In this document: positions 17,624-26,041 of the stretch, one piece after another
Position numbering within the stretch: the first letter of the stretch is position 1
Layout of the letters: each line of letters starts with the position of its first letter
Origin: Sporosarcina sp. FSL W8-0480
Lineage (GTDB): Bacteria; Bacillota; Bacilli; Bacillales_A; Planococcaceae
Assembly (NCBI RefSeq): GCF_037963765.1
Contig: NZ_CP150166.1
Span: 656,001 to 720,000 of the forward strand
DNA: 64,000 nt
Direction: 5' to 3'
The notes under the pieces: generated by a model
Database searches by the model: none
The model's input: only the letters and a program-made list of their open reading frames with translations
Told to the model about the DNA's origin: nothing
Made by a program: the position numbers and the translations under genes

Positions 17624-18550
17624 TTATTTTGGAATATAGTTCAGGAAGTTCTTATATGCAAATCCTTTTACTTCATCCTCGCTATACTTCTTCAATAACT
17701 CTTCAATCAACGCTGGATGCATGGAAGCATCTTCGAGGTTACTAATTTTCTTTGAAATTCCGTCAAAATCCGACCCTAATCCAATCTGATTTACGCCGCC
17801 AAGTGAACAAAAATGGTCGATATGTGCAATCATATCGGAAATGGATGCCGAATCCTTTTCCGTGATGAAAGGAGGATTGTATACGACATGGATAAGTCCA
17901 TTCTTTTTAAATAAATGGGTGGCTTGGTCGTCGGTCAGGTTCCTTTGATGGCCGCATAGCGTCTTTGAATTCGAATGACTTGCGATTGGATAGTTTGCTA
18001 TCTCCAACAAATCCCAGAAGGCACGTTCACTTAGATGCGAAACGTCCGAAAGAATTTTGCGTTCATTGGAGAAGTGAATGATTTCTTTTCCGAATTCAGT
18101 TAATCCCGCACCTCTTTCTTCGCCAACCCCGTCCGCAGCAAGATTTGCATTATTCCATGTCAATCCGATTGAGCGGACGCCTAATTCGTGAAGAATCGAC
18201 AATTTTTGTAAATCGTTACCTATACAATCGACTCCCTCCAATGTTAGAAACGCCCCAATCTCGTCATCGGCAAGCTGATCAAACTCCTGCCAGTTTTTAA
18301 GGGCCTTCATTTTCGGGTTTTTTCCAATCACTTCATTGTAAAAATAGTGGATCTGATCAAGTGCCACCTGGAATTTCTGATCCGATTTAATGGATGGAGA
18401 GATGAAGATTGCAAAGGCTTGAATCTTTACTCCACCCTGTTTTAACTTATTGTAAGTAACATCTAATTCCGCAGAATCAAGAAAAGACATTTCACCTTTA
18501 GACTGTTCCATTCTATATAAAACATCACAATGCAGGTCAATTATATTCAA
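17624..18550 (-). CDS. Membrane-dipeptidase-type peptidase M19
   Basis: A zinc-dependent dipeptidase of the renal dipeptidase family (M19). The family cleaves dipeptides, and many members accept a D-residue at the C-terminal position. The sequence shows the metal-binding HCD near the N-terminus (DLHCDVLY), FLTLEGVDCIG, the SDVSHLSE and ASHSNS histidines, and GSDFDGI. Its 308 residues match the bacterial forms, which are cytoplasmic and lack a signal peptide. It is transcribed away from asparaginase copy 2 and shares its divergent promoter region. In context it would break imported dipeptides. Confidence 0.9.
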   Translation of the reverse strand: MNIIDLHCDVLYRMEQSKGEMSFLDSAELDVTYNKLKQGGVKIQAFAIFISPSIKSDQKFQVALDQIHYFYNEVIGKNPKMKALKNWQEFDQLADDEIGAFLTLEGVDCIGNDLQKLSILHELGVRSIGLTWNNANLAADGVGEERGAGLTEFGKEIIHFSNERKILSDVSHLSERAFWDLLEIANYPIASHSNSKTLCGHQRNLTDDQATHLFKKNGLIHVVYNPPFITEKDSASISDMIAHIDHFCSLGGVNQIGLGSDFDGISKKISNLEDASMHPALIEELLKKYSEDEVKGFAYKNFLNYIPK

Positions 18551-18601
18551 CTTGAACCATCCTCTCGAGACAGGCTTTTATTGTTTGAATAGACTAATTA
18601 A

Positions 18602-18634
18602 TATAACCTTATCAAACCGAATGGAACCTTTCAA
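18602..18634. promoter_or_regulatory. Conserved 33-bp motif, copy 2, between dipeptidase and asparaginase genes
   Basis: It is the same as 11322-11354 at 29 of 33 positions: the first 17 and the last 11 bases are identical and the differences cluster in the middle. It lies 52 bp upstream of the minus-strand dipeptidase start and 114 bp upstream of the plus-strand asparaginase start, a position suited to control of both. Confidence 0.55.
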
Positions 18635-18748
18635 TAATATTTTTGCAACTCAATTAATTTAGTGAAATCCGAACTTGCTTTTAAACGGAAAGTAGAAAAT
18701 AATAGAATTATATAGTTGTGATAAATATTGGGAATGGAAGTGTTTAGG

Positions 18749-19765
18749 ATGTCTGTAGTACTTGTAAATGTGGAACGCGGACCTTTAGTTGAAAGTAAAC
18801 ATAGGGGCAGTATTGCGATTGTCAATGCAAAAGGGGAAATGATTGCAGGAGTGGGTGATTTTGAGAATGTGATTTTTGCACGTTCATCCATGAAACCTTT
18901 GCAAACCCTTCCAATTGTTGAAACGGGTGCAGCAGATCATTTTCAATTCGATGATGGAGATCTTTCGTTATGCTGTGCTTCCCATAATGGGGAAAGGCAA
19001 CATACTGATCGGGCTGCATCGATCTTAAGCCGACTTGGCTTGGAAGTGTCTCATTTACAATGCGGCACCCATCCTCCAAGATTTCAAGCTGCATTTGAGG
19101 AAGTTATAAAAGAAGGAAAGGAAATTACGCCGATTTATAACAATTGTTCAGGGAAGCATAGTGGAATGCTTGCTACTGCTATACATATGAATGAAAGCAT
19201 TGAGGACTATTATAAGGTGGAACATCCCGTCCAACAAAGGATCCTTTCGGTTATTAGCGAGTTGACGGATATACCGGTGAATGATATTCAAATTGGTATT
19301 GATGGATGCGGGGTACCGGTACATGGTGTGCCGTTAAAGAATTTGGCGCTTAGCTTTGCAAGGATGGCGGACCCGAGTGAATTGGATGAAACCCGTCGCC
19401 AATCGATAGAGAGAGTGACGAAAGCAATGATGAATGCTCCGGAAATGGTTGGGGGAACATCCAGATTCTGTACAGACTTCATGAAACATATGGGTGGAAG
19501 GATGTTTGGAAAGGTCGGTGCGGAAGGTGTCTATTGCGTAGGTGTACCGGAGGCTGGACTCGGCATAGCTGTGAAAATTGAGGACGGTAATAGCCGCGCG
19601 ACGAATGCGGTAGTTATGGAAATCCTTGACCAGCTTGAGTTGCTTAGCGAGCAGGAGAAGAAGGATCTCGCCAATTACCATTTCCCTGAATTGCTAAATG
19701 CAAGAAAAGAAAAGATCGGTACGCTTCAACCTGTGTTTTCCATCCGTCAAACGGTTAATAAGTAA
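18749..19765 (+). CDS. Asparaginase II family protein (copy 2)
   Basis: Paralogue of the gene at 11499-12509, 338 residues, with all family signatures kept (VERGPLVESKHRG, FARSSMKPLQ, CASHNGE, NNCSGKHSGML, DGCGVPVHG). Neither copy shows a frameshift or loss of a conserved block, so both should be active, possibly with different substrates or induction. ATG 18749 is used; the ribosome site (GGAAG, 18736-18740) is weak. It is a single gene ending in a bidirectional terminator. Confidence 0.87.
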   Translation: MSVVLVNVERGPLVESKHRGSIAIVNAKGEMIAGVGDFENVIFARSSMKPLQTLPIVETGAADHFQFDDGDLSLCCASHNGERQHTDRAASILSRLGLEVSHLQCGTHPPRFQAAFEEVIKEGKEITPIYNNCSGKHSGMLATAIHMNESIEDYYKVEHPVQQRILSVISELTDIPVNDIQIGIDGCGVPVHGVPLKNLALSFARMADPSELDETRRQSIERVTKAMMNAPEMVGGTSRFCTDFMKHMGGRMFGKVGAEGVYCVGVPEAGLGIAVKIEDGNSRATNAVVMEILDQLELLSEQEKKDLANYHFPELLNARKEKIGTLQPVFSIRQTVNK

Positions 19766-19772
19766 ACAATGA

Positions 19773-19804
19773 AACACCTCCGCCGCTTACGCGATGGAGG
19801 TGTT
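19773..19804. terminator. Bidirectional terminator
   Basis: AACACCTCC (19773-19781) pairs with GGAGGTGTT (19796-19804), followed by a T-rich run; it works for both asparaginase copy 2 and the convergent htrA-like gene. The stem is nearly the same as that at 17551-17592. Confidence 0.85.
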
Positions 19805-19807
19805 GTT

Positions 19808-20968
19808 TTATTCTATAGGCGCTTTACTTGTCAGCGTTAACTCCACTGTTCGTTTTTCTGATCCGGTATAAACGGTTAACTGCGCTTTATCCCCGATGGA
19901 AAGCTCTGAGTAAAGGAATTTGCGGAGTTCCATACTATTCATGATGTCTGTCCCGTTAATAGCAGTGATCACGTCTTGCTCTTTCAATCCCGCTTTGCCT
20001 GCTGGGGAAGTCGGGTCGACGCTTGTGATCATCACACCGCCTTTAACTTCCTGAGGGATATTCTGAACATACATATACGGTACATTTGCTAAATCCGCGA
20101 GACTGACACCGATGTATGGCCGTTCGATCTTCCCGTTTTTCGTAATCTCTTCAAGCAATGGAACAACGTCATTGCTTGGGATTGCGAAGCCAAGTCCTTC
20201 AACGCCGCTTTCGGCAATCTTCAAGCTATTGATCCCGATCACTTTCCCTTCGGCATTAATGAGGGCACCGCCACTGTTCCCGGGATTGATGGCTGCATCT
20301 GTTTGGATGACGTCCATTTCCCAATTGCCGGCTGTCGTTTTCACTTCAATTGAGCGTGATGGCGCGCTAATGATCCCTTGAGTGACTGTGCCGGAGAAGT
20401 CCAAGCTGAGCGGATTTCCGATTGCAACAACGGTATCACCTGCACGGAGCTTGCCCGAATCACCAAATTCAAGGGCTGTGTCGACGTGGGCTGCACTGAT
20501 TTTTAGAACGGCGAGATCAGTCAATGCGTCACTTCCTACTAACTCGGCAGTTTCTTTTTGCCCGCCTTCCAGTGTCACTTCGATTTTTCCTGCCCCTTCA
20601 ATGACATGGTTATTTGTTACAACATAAGCGTCATCCCCGTCAATCTTATAAATGACGCCAGACCCTGTTCCGAATTCGGAGAGCTCCGAGTTACCCGCAA
20701 AACGGTTCCCGGAACTTTTGAAGTTGGAAACGCCAACGATTCCTTTCGAAGCATATTCCACCATGTCTGAAAGCGTTGTTACAGAATTTGTAGCAGTAGG
20801 GATGATAGTTGCCGGTGCTGTTGAATTCTCCGTCACGGCAGCTGTCTTTTCCTGTGATGTTTTCGCCTGTAAAAGATCTGTGTTGGCCACAACCCCGAGA
20901 GTAAGTGCCGAACCAAGAACCGCTGCACCTACTGTGGAAATGAAACGTTTAACGAATGGATTTTCCAT
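19808..20968 (-). CDS. HtrA/DegP-like serine protease
   Basis: A membrane-anchored quality-control protease that degrades misfolded exported proteins. The 386 residues comprise an N-terminal hydrophobic anchor (about 12-30), a low-complexity Ser/Thr/Ala linker, a trypsin-like domain with catalytic H121 (TNNHV), D151 (TDLAVLK) and S232 (NPGNSGGAL), and one PDZ domain (about 270-375). The domain plan is that of Bacillus HtrA, HtrB and YyxA; which orthologue it is cannot be decided here. The start is preceded by GAGAGGAG. It is transcribed alone. Confidence 0.93.
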   Translation of the reverse strand: MENPFVKRFISTVGAAVLGSALTLGVVANTDLLQAKTSQEKTAAVTENSTAPATIIPTATNSVTTLSDMVEYASKGIVGVSNFKSSGNRFAGNSELSEFGTGSGVIYKIDGDDAYVVTNNHVIEGAGKIEVTLEGGQKETAELVGSDALTDLAVLKISAAHVDTALEFGDSGKLRAGDTVVAIGNPLSLDFSGTVTQGIISAPSRSIEVKTTAGNWEMDVIQTDAAINPGNSGGALINAEGKVIGINSLKIAESGVEGLGFAIPSNDVVPLLEEITKNGKIERPYIGVSLADLANVPYMYVQNIPQEVKGGVMITSVDPTSPAGKAGLKEQDVITAINGTDIMNSMELRKFLYSELSIGDKAQLTVYTGSEKRTVELTLTSKAPIE

Positions 20969-21278
20969 GACAAAAACTCCTCTCTTGTACTAGTTACTGT
21001 CATTGTAAGGTGCAATTATGAACAAATTATTACGAAGGGGTGAAAAAATAGTAAACAGGGGGTGAGAGCAGATAACCTCGAAAAAACACCTCAAAATCTA
21101 TCAAGCTTGCAATTATCTTTTTAGTCAGATAGAATGAATTTACATACTCTTCAATCAAATATTCGTAAAATGTATGCGCTTTCAAATGGAATGTCTCAAA
21201 TCAGTTGAGCATACTATGGCTTTGTGTGCAATTTTGCACTTACTATAGCAATCTATAACGAATTGGGAGGAATGGAAA
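20969..21278. other. Divergent intergenic region between htrA-like and aldehyde dehydrogenase genes
   Basis: This 310-bp region must hold both promoters. Two inverted repeats lie near the dehydrogenase: CTCAA-N5-TTGAG at 21196-21210 and the palindrome GTGCAA-TT-TTGCAC at 21226-21239, about 40 bp before the start codon. These are candidate operators. No clear terminator, small gene or unambiguous -35/-10 pair was found. Confidence 0.45.
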
Positions 21279-22820
21279 ATGGTACAAGCTGTTGAGAGTC
21301 ACGTTTATGCATTTCCGAACACAGAAGGGGCTAAAGTAAACTTCAAAGAACGCTACGATAACTATATCGGCGGAAAGTGGACAGCCCCTGTGAATGGGCA
21401 ATACTTCGATAACCCGACTCCTGTCACGGGTAAAGTGTTTACACAAGTGGCAAGATCGACTGCAGAAGATATTGAGCTTGCGCTTGATGCGGCACATGCC
21501 GCGAAGGACGCTTGGGGGCGTACTTCGGTTACGGAACGAGCGAACATCCTGCTGAAAATTGCTGACCGCATGGAAGCGAATCTTGAGATGCTTGCTGTTG
21601 CCGAGACGTGGGAAAACGGAAAAGCGGTACGCGAAACATTGAATGCCGACTTACCGCTTGCAATCGATCACTTCAGATATTTTGCTTCCGCCATCCGTGC
21701 GCAAGAAGGTGGCGTCAGTCAAATTGACAATAATACAGTGGCGTACCATTTCCATGAGCCGATAGGGGTTGTCGGTCAAATCATTCCATGGAACTTCCCA
21801 CTTTTAATGGCTGTTTGGAAGCTTGCTCCTGCACTCGCTGCTGGAAACTGCGTTGTGCTGAAGCCTGCTGAGCAAACACCTGCATCCATTCTCGTATTGA
21901 TGGAGCTAATTGAAGATCTATTGCCGGCTGGAGTCGTCAATATCGTAAACGGCTTCGGACTTGAAGCAGGGAAGCCGCTTGCTTCAAACCGGCGTATCGG
22001 AAAAATTGCATTCACAGGTGAGACGACGACAGGCCGTCTTATTATGCAATATGCATCACAAAACTTAATCCCGATGACACTTGAACTTGGTGGGAAGTCG
22101 CCAAATATCTTCTTCGAGGACGTTATGGCGGAAGACGATGCATTCTTGGATAAAGCAATTGAAGGTTTCGTCATGTTCGCATTGAACCAAGGGGAAGTGT
22201 GCACATGCCCGTCCCGTGCATTGATCCAGGAATCCATTTACGATAAGTTCATGGAGCGTGCAATTGAGCGCGTTAAGGCGATCAAAGTAGGAAATCCGCT
22301 TGACCCGACTGTAATGATGGGGGCACAAGCTTCGACAGAGCAATTGGAGAAGATTCTATCTTACCTCGATATCGGAAAGCAGGAAGGCGCTGAGTGCCTG
22401 ACTGGCGGCGAGCAAAACAAACTTGAGGGAGAATTGGCAGGAGGTTATTACGTCAAACCGACAGTCTTCAAAGGAAATAATAAAATGCGTATTTTCCAAG
22501 AGGAAATCTTCGGACCGGTCGTTTCTGTCACGACATTCAAGACAAAAGAAGAAGCGATGGAAATTGCGAATGACACATTATACGGTTTGGGTGCAGGTGT
22601 CTGGACACGTGATATGAACACAGCATACCGATTCGGACGTGGCATTGAAGCAGGACGTGTTTGGACAAATTGCTATCATGCATATCCAGCGCACGCAGCA
22701 TTCGGTGGCTACAAAGCATCGGGAATCGGACGTGAAAACCATCTTCAAATGCTTTCACATTACCAACAGACGAAAAACATGCTTGTCAGCTATAGCGAGG
22801 ACAAGTTAGGGTTCTTCTGA
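21279..22820 (+). CDS. NAD-dependent aldehyde dehydrogenase
   Basis: Oxidises aldehydes (probably acetaldehyde or similar short aldehydes) to acids with NAD. The 513 residues show the ALDH cofactor motif GETTTGR, the general base in LELGGKSPN, and the catalytic cysteine in [11 protein letters not shown] (about 308). The E-V-C-T-C context and about 506-513-residue length fit the ExaC/AldA acetaldehyde dehydrogenase group. ATG 21279 is preceded by GGGAGGAATGG. A DUF779 gene follows closely, as often seen with this enzyme group. Confidence 0.92.
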   Translation: MVQAVESHVYAFPNTEGAKVNFKERYDNYIGGKWTAPVNGQYFDNPTPVTGKVFTQVARSTAEDIELALDAAHAAKDAWGRTSVTERANILLKIADRMEANLEMLAVAETWENGKAVRETLNADLPLAIDHFRYFASAIRAQEGGVSQIDNNTVAYHFHEPIGVVGQIIPWNFPLLMAVWKLAPALAAGNCVVLKPAEQTPASILVLMELIEDLLPAGVVNIVNGFGLEAGKPLASNRRIGKIAFTGETTTGRLIMQYASQNLIPMTLELGGKSPNIFFEDVMAEDDAFLDKAIEGFVMFALNQGEVCTCPSRALIQESIYDKFMERAIERVKAIKVGNPLDPTVMMGAQASTEQLEKILSYLDIGKQEGAECLTGGEQNKLEGELAGGYYVKPTVFKGNNKMRIFQEEIFGPVVSVTTFKTKEEAMEIANDTLYGLGAGVWTRDMNTAYRFGRGIEAGRVWTNCYHAYPAHAAFGGYKASGIGRENHLQMLSHYQQTKNMLVSYSEDKLGFF

Positions 22821-22866
22821 TTCACCTGATTCAATTGAAGCGTTGGTCGAGGAAAGGAGGATGTCG

Positions 22867-23235
22867 ATGCCTGAACGCGTTCTTGCAACGGACGCTGCTT
22901 TGGAATTGATAGAACTTTTGAAGGGGAAGCATGGACCATTGATGTTCCACCAATCAGGCGGTTGCTGCGACGGTTCTTCCCCGATGTGCTATCCGGAAGG
23001 GGATTTGATCATCGGTGACCAAGACGTTTTGCTTGGGTATATCGGTGGTGTTCCATTCTATATGCATAAGAACCAGTTCGACTATTGGAAGCATACCCAA
23101 CTGATCATTGATGTCGTAGATGGTCGTGGCGGCATGTTTTCGCTCGAAGGGGTAGAGGGAAAACGATTCCTTACAAGGTCAAGGGCTTTTTCTGCCGAGG
23201 AGAATAAAGTGCTGCAGGAAAGGCTTCCGTCATAA
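22867..23235 (+). CDS. DUF779 family protein
   Basis: A 122-residue cytoplasmic protein that accompanies acetaldehyde dehydrogenase genes in many bacteria; its function is not known. It has a distinctive cysteine cluster, HQSGGCCDGSSPMC, which looks like a metal or thiol site. ATG 22867 is chosen because AAAGGAGG ends only 6 bases before it; ATG 22861 touches the ribosome site. It lies 46 bp after the dehydrogenase, in the same transcript, and ends at a strong bidirectional terminator. Confidence 0.85.
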   Translation: MPERVLATDAALELIELLKGKHGPLMFHQSGGCCDGSSPMCYPEGDLIIGDQDVLLGYIGGVPFYMHKNQFDYWKHTQLIIDVVDGRGGMFSLEGVEGKRFLTRSRAFSAEENKVLQERLPS

Positions 23236-23273
23236 AATCGTTTTCGGATTACCCATTTTTCATCGAATGAAAA

Positions 23274-23308
23274 AACAGTTCCGTCCCATTGACGGGGGCG
23301 GAACTGTT
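23274..23308. terminator. Bidirectional terminator
   Basis: AACAGTTCCG (23274-23283) pairs perfectly with CGGAACTGTT (23299-23308), with A-rich and T-rich flanks. It closes the aldehyde dehydrogenase transcript and the convergent SGNH hydrolase gene. Confidence 0.85.
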
Positions 23309-23311
23309 TAA

Positions 23312-24622
23312 TTAATTCATCAGTTGTATGAAGTTCACAAGTACCATTGAGACCTGTGCTCTTGTAATTGGATCATTTGGCTGAAGATCATTGAACAGCT
23401 GGCCGAATTCAGGGGTAACGACAAAAGGTTTACCGGTTTTCAATACAACAACACGTTGAAGCATAAGAGCAAGTTCTGCATTCACGACAGTATCGGATGG
23501 CTTGAAATAATCGTCATATCCCTTAATGATCCCGTGGTGATAAGCCGAATTAATCTCTGCTTGAGTTGTCGATGAATAGTTTCCAATATCTTTAAATGGT
23601 GACTGCTTCGTTTGCGTATCCAAGTTCAACGCGCGAACTAATACAGCCGCAGCTTGGGCGCGAGTTAGTTTTTCGTCCGGCTTAAACGTACCATCCGCAT
23701 ACCCTTTGAAAACTCCACGTTCAGCAGCTGCAGTTATGAATGGCTCAGCCCAATGACCATTTGTATCCGTGAAAGCGACTTTCATAGTCGTTAGACCGAA
23801 ACTCTTCCAAAATTGTTTAGCGATTATCCGGTATCCTTCACTGCTTAAATGGATGTTTGCCGGATTTGGCACATTGACTTGATAATCCTTGGCGATTTCC
23901 ACATCGGTAGAAACAAATGAGACGTTTGGATATGGTGATGTCGCCTTATAAATTACGCCGTTTAAGTTCAGCAATAAAGTATTGAGTAGGGGTTGGATTT
24001 CCTTTGGAAGGTGCGGGAATGGATTGTAATAACCCATAACATATACGTTGGCTTTAGGGTTGATTGCGTAGATTTCCTTGATGATTTCATTTAAATTAAC
24101 GCCGACTTGCAGAAGTGCTTTCTCCAATAGAGCCTCGTCATAGTCAACTTTTCCGGTGGCGGCGTCAATCTTAAGTGTACCAAGTACATCGTTCGCACCG
24201 ACACTTAATGTTATGAGGTTTGAATTTTTAATGGCTTCATGGATGGTCGTAGATGGCTTATCAAAACCATGGCCTATGATTGCCCCTGTTTTGTTTTCAC
24301 GGATATCTTTTAGGACATCCGCTGTTTTGTAGCCTGGATATGCAAACCCCTTATTAAACGATTGAAGCAAGTTCAATTCACCCATCGATTCGGCTAAAAT
24401 GTCTGCGTATCCTTTGCCCACATTGTTGTTCGAGTCTACGCCTGCAGCTAATGAATCCCCTAATGCAAGGTAGCTGATCAGTGTTATCTCGTCATTAACG
24501 GTGAAGGCCGTAACCATTTTAGCTGAATGGTCAGCTGCGCTTGCGCTTTGAAATGGAATAATGCCGAATGAGATGGCCAAAACCAAAGATGCAAGCAGTT
24601 TAAAAAACACTTTTTTACCCAT
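23312..24622 (-). CDS. Secreted SGNH/GDSL hydrolase with SLH surface-anchoring repeats
   Basis: A cell-surface lipase/esterase-type enzyme of 436 residues. It has a signal peptide (cleavage near SASA-AD, about 29-30), then an SGNH domain with block I GDSLAAG, the Gly/Asn blocks (SVGANDV) and a late H in NPANIHLS. C-terminal SLH repeats (about 290-436, e.g. FTDTNGHWAEPFITAAAERGV) bind secondary cell-wall polymers. The start is the ATG of MGKKVFF, with AGGGGGAAAGG directly before it; a longer frame starts 24 bases upstream. Substrate unknown. Confidence 0.87.
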   Translation of the reverse strand: MGKKVFFKLLASLVLAISFGIIPFQSASAADHSAKMVTAFTVNDEITLISYLALGDSLAAGVDSNNNVGKGYADILAESMGELNLLQSFNKGFAYPGYKTADVLKDIRENKTGAIIGHGFDKPSTTIHEAIKNSNLITLSVGANDVLGTLKIDAATGKVDYDEALLEKALLQVGVNLNEIIKEIYAINPKANVYVMGYYNPFPHLPKEIQPLLNTLLLNLNGVIYKATSPYPNVSFVSTDVEIAKDYQVNVPNPANIHLSSEGYRIIAKQFWKSFGLTTMKVAFTDTNGHWAEPFITAAAERGVFKGYADGTFKPDEKLTRAQAAAVLVRALNLDTQTKQSPFKDIGNYSSTTQAEINSAYHHGIIKGYDDYFKPSDTVVNAELALMLQRVVVLKTGKPFVVTPEFGQLFNDLQPNDPITRAQVSMVLVNFIQLMN

Positions 24623-24749
24623 GCCTTTCCCCCTATTCATTTTCAAGTACCTTAATAGAGTATTCCAAGGCCCATGCCAATAGAATGAAAATGATTATCT
24701 TCCTGAAAACGAAAAGCCCATGAAAGGATTATGAGCATCCTTTCATAGG

Positions 24750-25142
24750 TTAGATAAACCGTTTTCTGACCTCAGGGGAGGGGAGCATGCATGCTTCTTC
24801 GTTCTTCCCGAACCACCGGTAACGATTTCGTGCAACATAATCATATACACTGTCACGAATGGAACGGGGGACGAGTATAAATAGGAAAAGGAGATGCCAT
24901 AAGCCATCAAGTTTCTTGGCGATATGAAGAGCGGCAGAAGATTTTGTGTATGCCCTTCCATTATCGATTAGGACAATGCTATCCACGTCCGCAGGAATAC
25001 GGTATTGCTTCACATACTTCTGGCCCGTGTCGCTTTGCAATGAAGAAAAGAGGAAATGGGCGGAAGGGTCCCGCTTTATAATGAATTGTACGCTGGAGTT
25101 GCAAAAATTGCATTCACCATCGAATAATACGATTCGTTTCAT
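24750..25142 (-). CDS. DCC family thiol-disulfide oxidoreductase (DUF393)
   Basis: A 130-residue protein of the DCC family, named after its DxxCxxC motif, seen here as DGECNFC at about 8-14. The family is predicted to have a thioredoxin-like fold and redox activity; its partners are unknown. The start ATG 25142 has AGGAGG 7 bases upstream. It stands alone between the SGNH hydrolase (same strand) and a divergent small gene. Confidence 0.85.
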   Translation of the reverse strand: MKRIVLFDGECNFCNSSVQFIIKRDPSAHFLFSSLQSDTGQKYVKQYRIPADVDSIVLIDNGRAYTKSSAALHIAKKLDGLWHLLFLFILVPRSIRDSVYDYVARNRYRWFGKNEEACMLPSPEVRKRFI

Positions 25143-25201
25143 CAATGCGCCTCCTTTAGACGTTTTATATATAGTATATCCCTTTTGGAAGTAAAAAAAC
25201 T

Positions 25202-25223
25202 ACAGACATTAATCTATGTCTGT
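25202..25223 (-). terminator. Hairpin with T-run on the minus strand, upstream of the DCC gene
   Basis: ACAGACAT (25202-25209) and ATGTCTGT (25216-25223) form a perfect 8-bp stem. On the minus strand it is followed by AGTTTTTTT, so it reads as a terminator lying 60 bp before the DCC gene start. It could stop leftward transcription from beyond, or act as an attenuator in that gene's leader. Confidence 0.6.
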
Positions 25224-25301
25224 CGCAGTATACTAACAGAAATGAAGTGGTCGTTTCCCGTAGCAATTGCCTTAGGTACTATTTTTTGAGGGGTGAGTTG
25301 A

Positions 25302-25481
25302 ATGGAGCATCGATTCATTGATCCGCTGGAAATGGAACGTAGACGGGATCCTGATTATATTCGATCACTTGATATGATCGATGAAGGTGCACCTGTCCAT
25401 TATCCGAATGAGGATCGTGGTTGGAGAAGGAAAGAATCTTCCGGTTTTGATGAAAAAGAACTGCCACGGTCATATCAGTGA
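25302..25481 (+). CDS. Small hypothetical protein, 59 residues
   Basis: A short charged, soluble protein starting MEHRFIDPLEMERRRDP and ending ELPRSYQ. It is supported as a gene by the GAGGGGTGAG ribosome site at the right spacing, the isolated position and the strong terminator 8 bp after the stop. No signal peptide, membrane segment or known domain was recognised. Function unknown. Confidence 0.7.
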   Translation: MEHRFIDPLEMERRRDPDYIRSLDMIDEGAPVHYPNEDRGWRRKESSGFDEKELPRSYQ

Positions 25482-25488
25482 ACAACGT

Positions 25489-25526
25489 AAAGGACGATCC
25501 CTATTTATTGGGAAAGTCCTTTTTTG
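25489..25526 (+). terminator. Rho-independent terminator
   Basis: AAAGGAC (25489-25495) pairs with GTCCTTT (25516-25522), with inner pairing of TCCC and GGGA, followed by TTTTG. It ends the 59-residue gene. Confidence 0.8.
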
Positions 25527-25607
25527 TTTGAATTTAAAACGTCTATAGTCGCTCGCCCGTCTGTCCTAATTTTTTCAACATGTAATAGATGGAGGGGGTG
25601 AGTGAAG

Positions 25608-25964
25608 ATGATGATGCAACACGGACAATGTCGCTGTGGCGGGCGCTGTGGTGGGCGATGCGGTTTTCCTCAAATGATGATGCCGGCAAGTCAAATGCCG
25701 CAAAACACCCAGTTCCAACCAATCGTATGCCCGACTCAATGTCGTTTCAATGACCAATTCTTCCCGGTTGAAGTTCCTTATGTTCATCCGATTGTTAACG
25801 TTAACAGACAACATCCTGTTATCATGCCACGACATTATTACACCGAGACTACTGAAAACGTTATGGGTGCTCCGGTATTCTTAGGTCAAGGACCGGGATT
25901 CGGCGGAGGCCGAGGCTTTGGTGGCGGTAGAGGATTCGGCGGATTTGGAAGAAGACCGTTCTAA
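25608..25964 (+). CDS. CotD-like inner spore coat protein
   Basis: A 118-residue coat-type protein. The N-terminus is rich in Met, Cys and Gly (CRCGGRCGGRCG), the middle has the CotD-like stretch CPTQCRFNDQFFPVEVPYVHPIVNVNRQH (shortened to key residues C-P-T-x-C and V-P-x-V-H-P) and the end is a Gly-Phe-Arg tail (GFGGGRGFGG). CotD proteins sit in the inner coat and are made in the mother cell late in sporulation. The start is one of three consecutive ATG codons from 25608, after GGAGGGGGTG. Its presence supports a spore-forming host. Confidence 0.75.
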   Translation: MMMQHGQCRCGGRCGGRCGFPQMMMPASQMPQNTQFQPIVCPTQCRFNDQFFPVEVPYVHPIVNVNRQHPVIMPRHYYTETTENVMGAPVFLGQGPGFGGGRGFGGGRGFGGFGRRPF

Positions 25965-25971
25965 AAACATG

Positions 25972-26012
25972 AAAAAGCTGTCCCACTGAGAAATTGGTGG
26001 AACAGCTTTTTT
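25972..26012. terminator. Bidirectional terminator
   Basis: AAAAAGCTGTCCCAC (25972-25986) pairs with GTGGAACAGCTTTTT (ending about 26011), with one mismatch region and T-runs on both strands. It separates the coat gene from the convergent metH. Confidence 0.85.
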
Positions 26013-26041
26013 GATGGTTTTCTTAGTTGCCATACAATACC

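Noticed and set aside
18749..19765. Second asparaginase gene as a pseudogene or assembly duplicate
   Set aside because: It differs throughout from the first copy (about a quarter of residues by eye) and has its own flanking sequences, with all family motifs intact.
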